Shown piece after piece: positions 50,825-50,972 of a stretch of 50,972 bases of DNA. The DNA lies in NCBI GenBank assembly GCA_946187865.1, contig CAMHST010000010.1, positions 1-50,972 of the forward strand. The letters run 5' to 3'. Positions within the stretch are counted from its first letter, which is position 1, and each line of letters begins with the position of its first letter. The stretch comes from an uncultured Bacteroidales bacterium (GTDB taxonomy: Bacteria > Bacteroidota > Bacteroidia > Bacteroidales > UBA932). The notes under the pieces are model-generated. The model saw only the letters and a list, made by a program, of their open reading frames with translations, searched no databases and was not told the DNA's origin. The translations under genes were made by a program, and so were the position numbers.

Positions 50825-50972
50825 ATGAAAGAAGCACAGATTCTCAAGTCTTACGAGATTGCCAAAGAGCGTTATGCCGCCCTTGGCGTAGACACCGACA
50901 AAGCCATAGAAACCCTGGAGAAAACCCCCATCTCCCTGCACTGCTGGCAGACCGACGACGTGATCGGTTTCG
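50825..50972 (+). CDS. rhaA: L-rhamnose isomerase, 5' part only
   Basis: The first 49 codons of a gene cut by the window edge. The start (MKEAQILKSYEIAKERYAAL) and the ISLHCWQTDDVIGF segment are typical of the L-rhamnose isomerase N-terminus. The enzyme converts L-rhamnose to L-rhamnulose, the substrate of the upstream kinase. No frame break is seen in the visible part. Confidence 0.9.
   Translation, partial: MKEAQILKSYEIAKERYAALGVDTDKAIETLEKTPISLHCWQTDDVIGF

Overview
The window reads as a GC-rich Bacteroidales chromosome fragment, of a gut or rumen polysaccharide-degrader type. The evidence is a SusC/SusD pair, many secreted or lipoprotein glycoside hydrolases (GHs), promoters of the Bacteroidetes form (TTTG, 19 bp, TAnnTTTG) and AT-rich intergenic gaps. 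I cannot place it to genus. I see no tRNA, rRNA, CRISPR array, transposase or phage gene. Function calls come from motifs and remembered families, not from searches.

Layout. (1) 1-7224: an inverted-repeat cluster, two divergent GH3 enzymes, a CocE/S15-type hydrolase, and a short promoter-to-terminator unit (7029-7192) with only a 6-codon frame. (2) 7225-30579: a DeoR-type regulator divergent from a colinear run of 13 genes. These are a split transketolase, an FGGY kinase, a fucose/arabinose-isomerase-like protein, a GRP/RhaT-type permease, SusC, SusD, an alternating set of two esterases and three Sde182/DUF1593 (nucleoside-hydrolase-like) lipoproteins, a GH115 and a GH3. (3) 30610-36211: a fourth Sde182-type lipoprotein divergent from a third esterase, a GH35-type enzyme with a DUF5597-like tail, and a nucleoside hydrolase that starts a second forward operon with (4) a LamG-containing GH2 and a GH30 (to 41602). 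(5) 47939-41659, minus strand: GH3, an unclassified large alpha/beta-hydrolase and a sialate-O-acetylesterase-type SGNH enzyme. (6) 48079-end: an M48 lipoprotein protease, an FlK-like thioesterase, rhaB and the start of rhaA.

How it may work. Most of the window looks like a polysaccharide utilisation locus for an acylated, uronic-acid-bearing plant glycan. Esterases remove acyl groups, GH115 removes glucuronic acid, and GH2, GH3, GH30 and GH35 trim the backbone or side chains. SusCD imports oligosaccharides. The isomerase, kinase and transketolase could metabolise an unusual released pentose. The gene set fits the known D-apiose to apulose to apulose-4-phosphate transketolase route, but that is inference.

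The best candidates for something undescribed are three. First, Sde182/nucleoside-hydrolase-like lipoproteins are repeatedly paired with esterases. Second, three promoters share TTTCG boxes at identical offsets, a possible DeoR operator code. Third, the 7029-7192 unit looks like a small RNA or the scar of a lost gene.
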